64,000 nucleotides of DNA from Haliclystus octoradiatus (taxonomy: Eukaryota > Cnidaria > Staurozoa > Stauromedusae > Haliclystidae): the NCBI GenBank assembly GCA_916610825.1, contig OU744448.1:6558650-6622649 (forward strand), written 5' to 3'. Below are positions 62,501 through 64,000 of this stretch, one piece after another. The position numbers and the translations under genes are program-made. The notes under the pieces are model-generated. The model was given only the letters and a program-made list of their open reading frames with translations, ran no database searches and had not been told where the DNA came from. Numbering within the stretch: the first letter of the stretch is position 1; each line of letters begins with the position of its first letter.

Positions 62501-62568
62501 ACTCTATCGCAAGAAGCTGAATTATCCATCAGATCTGCTCCGGCCATCACTTCACGATTGCGCTGCAT
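56559..62568 (-). CDS. KLHL5: BTB-BACK-Kelch protein of the KLHL1/4/5 group
   Basis: Five exons in phase: 61662-62568, 59761-59901, 58839-59019, 57873-58072 and 56559-56893, about 587 residues. Exon 1 encodes the BTB domain ([29 protein letters not shown]), the BACK domain ([26 protein letters not shown]) and the MKYHLMPRR linker. The other exons encode six Kelch blades with YAVGG/YALGG motifs, including [32 protein letters not shown] and GGRDGSSC. These match the KLHL1/4/5 subgroup far better than KLHL20. Such proteins act as cullin-3 substrate adaptors or actin binders. The chosen ATG is the first in frame; a longer frame upstream begins only with a non-ATG codon. The N-terminal extension of vertebrate members is missing or on an unseen exon. 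Confidence 0.93.
58266..58632 (+). mobile_element. MITE family C, long diverged copy
   Basis: Begins AGGGTCCGATAAATAATTTTG and ends CAGCCTTCCGCAATCTAGG, then CACAATATCAAACCCTG. Longer than other copies, probably with a foreign insert. It lies in a KLHL intron and is flanked by fragments of the TTCATGAA family (about 58230-58275 and 58637-58685), so elements are nested. Confidence 0.5.
58690..58815 (+). repeat. second copy of the 2.75-kb dispersed repeat
   Basis: AACAATTATGAATATGTAG, TTTAGCTCTGTCAAATGAC and GCTATTAGATAATATCTAAT occur in the same order as at 2765-2868, again ending in TA repeats. The inverted left arm present at 2.6 kb is missing here. Confidence 0.7.
59484..59675. mobile_element. 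192-bp foldback MITE
   Basis: Left GTACATGTTGCTCTTGTGTT and right (reverse complement) GTACATGTTGTTCTTGTGTT are inverted. Similarity continues to GCGCGATCATTACC in both arms, about 45 bases. The spacer is unique. It ends 85 bases from the nearest Kelch exon (59761). Confidence 0.75.
59997..60162 (+). mobile_element. MITE family D, complete copy with TA duplication
   Basis: Starts CAGTGAAACCTGTATATAAC and ends ATGCAGGTTTAACTG, with TA at 59995-59996 and 60163-60164. Near-identical layout to the copy at 48992-49167. It lies in the first KLHL intron. Confidence 0.8.
60285..60366 (+). mobile_element. MITE family C fragment
   Basis: The 3' part only: TACGCTAGCCTTCCGCAATTC followed by TTTATCAAACCCTG. 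Confidence 0.4.
60893..60944. repeat. short GC-containing hairpin
   Basis: GAATATCGGC-TGATAATGACT pairs with AGTCATTAT-GCCAATATTC around a loop GGGGTCCGCGGA. Perhaps a transposon remnant or structured RNA; no partner copy was found. Confidence 0.4.
61013..61385 (+). mobile_element. tRNA-derived SINE, copy 3
   Basis: B-box GGTTCAAATCC at 61067-61077; the A-box is degraded (GAGATGGCAGAGC). The body shares GAGTACCATCTGAGAATGGC, TCTGCCATGAAATCTGTTG and AAATAGATGAGTGGTTTGGG with copy 1 and is closer to it than to copy 2. It lies in the first KLHL intron. Confidence 0.8.
61390..61640. repeat. CATGG-TTTT loose tandem region
   Basis: TTTCATGGCATTTTCAAGGC, TTTTTCATGGCTTAC, ATTCATGGTATTTTC and TTTCATGGCATTTTCATGG recur irregularly just after KLHL exon 1, indicating a decayed tandem repeat in the intron. 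Confidence 0.45.
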
Positions 62569-64000
62569 GAACGAGAATCTTACTTTAATTAGTAGCAAAA
62601 TCCAGCCTTCTGCCCTCCCTCCTCTGTGTTATCCAAAAAACAACTAGATCAATTCATCTCTCTTCAAATGTAGCAAACAGCCTGCAATTCAATCAAAAGA
62701 CAATGCTGAGACACTTGAAACCCAGCTTGAAAGAAGGAAAAGCAATTGACTGGACAAGGTCAGCTTTGGGAATGCGAGAAGTGACGCTCGTCAACAAACA
62801 ATTGTCAGGTCTTGTAACCAACGTATCTGGCTTTGAAAACGCACTGAATATCCCAATAATAGGGGTTTAATACATTCCAAAAGTTTCTCCTGTGTATAGC
62901 CTATACTTTTTACGATATCAAATAAGCAAAACAAGGCTAATCTAATAGTAAAATGCTTGTATTTGTCTGAGTACTGGCGGCGTGACTTTATTTACACTGA
63001 CGCCATTTTTATCGTAACAATGAAACGTAATTGCCGAAGGGAGCAGAGAGTCAGCAGAGGCTTAACACTGCGTGGGTATCTGTACGCCGCGTTTTAATTT
63101 CTATATCATCATTTAGTCATTATGATTATTACAATTCTATTTAATCTATGGATTTTATCCTAAATCAACAAAAAGAGGTAGAGGAACATAAATGATGAAA
63201 ATACCATGCTTTCTCTCTCCATGTAATCATGCAGTCCTGAGTCCACTACAACATAAAGTATAAGGGCGGGACGAAGGCGGGATTTATTAACAGGGAAGTA
63301 TATAAAATATGAATTCCTTTTTAAACAATCAGTTGGGTGGTTGGATGTTGGATCAGCTCTGTGTGGTTGGATAACATTGAATTTATTTTTAGATTAGAAT
63401 ACCGCTAATGAATATACTCCAATTCATGCTCTTGGATACAGAATAATTCAGCGTATTAATTATATTGAAATCAAGTTAGATGAATGTAAAATACAATAAA
63501 TTAATGAGCCATTGCACGCTTGCACCACCAGATAGATAATTTCTATTTGATGAACGATTTGGAATAATCAAGAAATGTAGGCATAACTTGTGAAGATGAT
63601 TTTTAAATTATGTTTTATTTTGGAATTGGTCAAGAGATTATGATCAGATCAGGACCAGATGATCCAAGTACTAATTTCCATGGCAACTTCACGATTATGA
63701 GGCCAAGTAGGTGACCACGTGCTCTTTTCGTGCCATGTTTCAGCTGTGCTTTGTTTTGGTAAAAGTGTGTAGCAAATCTAAAGAAGAGCAAACGAAAACG
63801 ATTCACGTAAACATGATTTATTACAGCATTATTAACTCATTACTATCTAGTGTAAGTTTCAGTTTTCATGTTTGTGCTAGTTACCAATGAAATATTTTCG
63901 TAGAATTAGATTACGATTAGAAAAACTGTAGAATTATACCTTATGAAAGCGAAATTAACAATCGGGCCAATCGGAAGATAGAATAGGGCTCCGCGCCGAG
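62569..64000. other. KLHL upstream region and right edge
   Basis: No further gene recognised. It contains a YY1-like AAAAATGGCGTC (minus, 62999-63010), a GGCGG-rich spot at 63263-63282 (GGGCGGGACGAAGGCGGG) and a CACGTG E-box near 63717. The transcription start of the KLHL gene may lie near 63000, but this is inference from motifs only. Confidence 0.35.

Noticed and set aside
62569..62598. N-terminal extension of the KLHL protein by ten residues
   Set aside because: The extended frame opens with TTG, not ATG, and contains splice-like sequence; the ATG at 62568 was used.
1..64000. CRISPR arrays, operons, bacterial ribosome sites
   Set aside because: The window is intron-containing animal DNA; the short spaced repeats seen are MITE, SINE or simple repeats.

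Overview
The window is AT-rich animal nuclear DNA. Genes are split by GT-AG introns of roughly 0.1 to 4 kb. The genes are typical of metazoans (dachsous cadherin, START-domain lipid carrier, UNC-50, BPI/LBP fold, BTB-Kelch, VWA3-type von Willebrand protein), and the introns and intergenic DNA are full of small DNA transposons, a tRNA-derived SINE and LINE fragments. The compact genes and divergent protein sequences suggest an invertebrate (for example a deuterostome such as a tunicate or echinoderm), but nothing seen here fixes the phylum.

Layout. 0.2-0.9 kb: a 672-bp foldback palindrome bordered on both sides by TTAGGG repeats. 1.8-16.3 kb (minus): a VWA3B-like gene of at least 19 coding exons, with LINE fragments and many MITEs in its introns. 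17.6-21.9 kb (plus): a five-exon STARD10-like gene, head to head with VWA3B. 23.9-37.0 kb (minus): a complete dachsous-type protocadherin of about 3320 residues with 27 cadherin repeats, the first 24 and most of the 25th in one 7.9-kb exon. 38.9-43.4 kb: an intact-looking P-element/THAP9-type transposon with terminal inverted repeats, a perfect 8-bp target duplication and an open 931-residue transposase, inserted about 150 bp before the UNC-50 start codon. 43.6-50.0 kb (plus): a seven-exon UNC50 gene whose first intron carries a 787-bp inverted-repeat element with a 9-bp duplication. 51.5-55.2 kb (minus): a seven-exon, single-domain BPI/LBP-family gene. 56.6-62.6 kb (minus): a five-exon KLHL1/4/5-type BTB-BACK-Kelch gene. 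62.6-64.0 kb: its upstream DNA.

Gene order alternates: VWA3B/STARD10 and dachsous/UNC50 are head-to-head pairs, STARD10/dachsous and UNC50/BPI are tail to tail, and BPI and KLHL follow each other on the minus strand. No operon or shared pathway is implied. Expected roles are cell polarity and adhesion (dachsous), lipid transfer (STARD10), Golgi receptor trafficking (UNC50), secreted lipid binding (BPI-like), cullin-3 adaptor or actin binding (KLHL), and an unresolved, possibly ciliary role (VWA3B).

The least explained material is repetitive. It includes a MITE family built from repeated TTCATGAA palindromes, two elements with 9-bp target duplications, and the foldback sitting exactly inside telomere-like repeats. 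Exon borders were read by eye from splice consensus, codon phase and family alignment recalled from memory; no database search was run.
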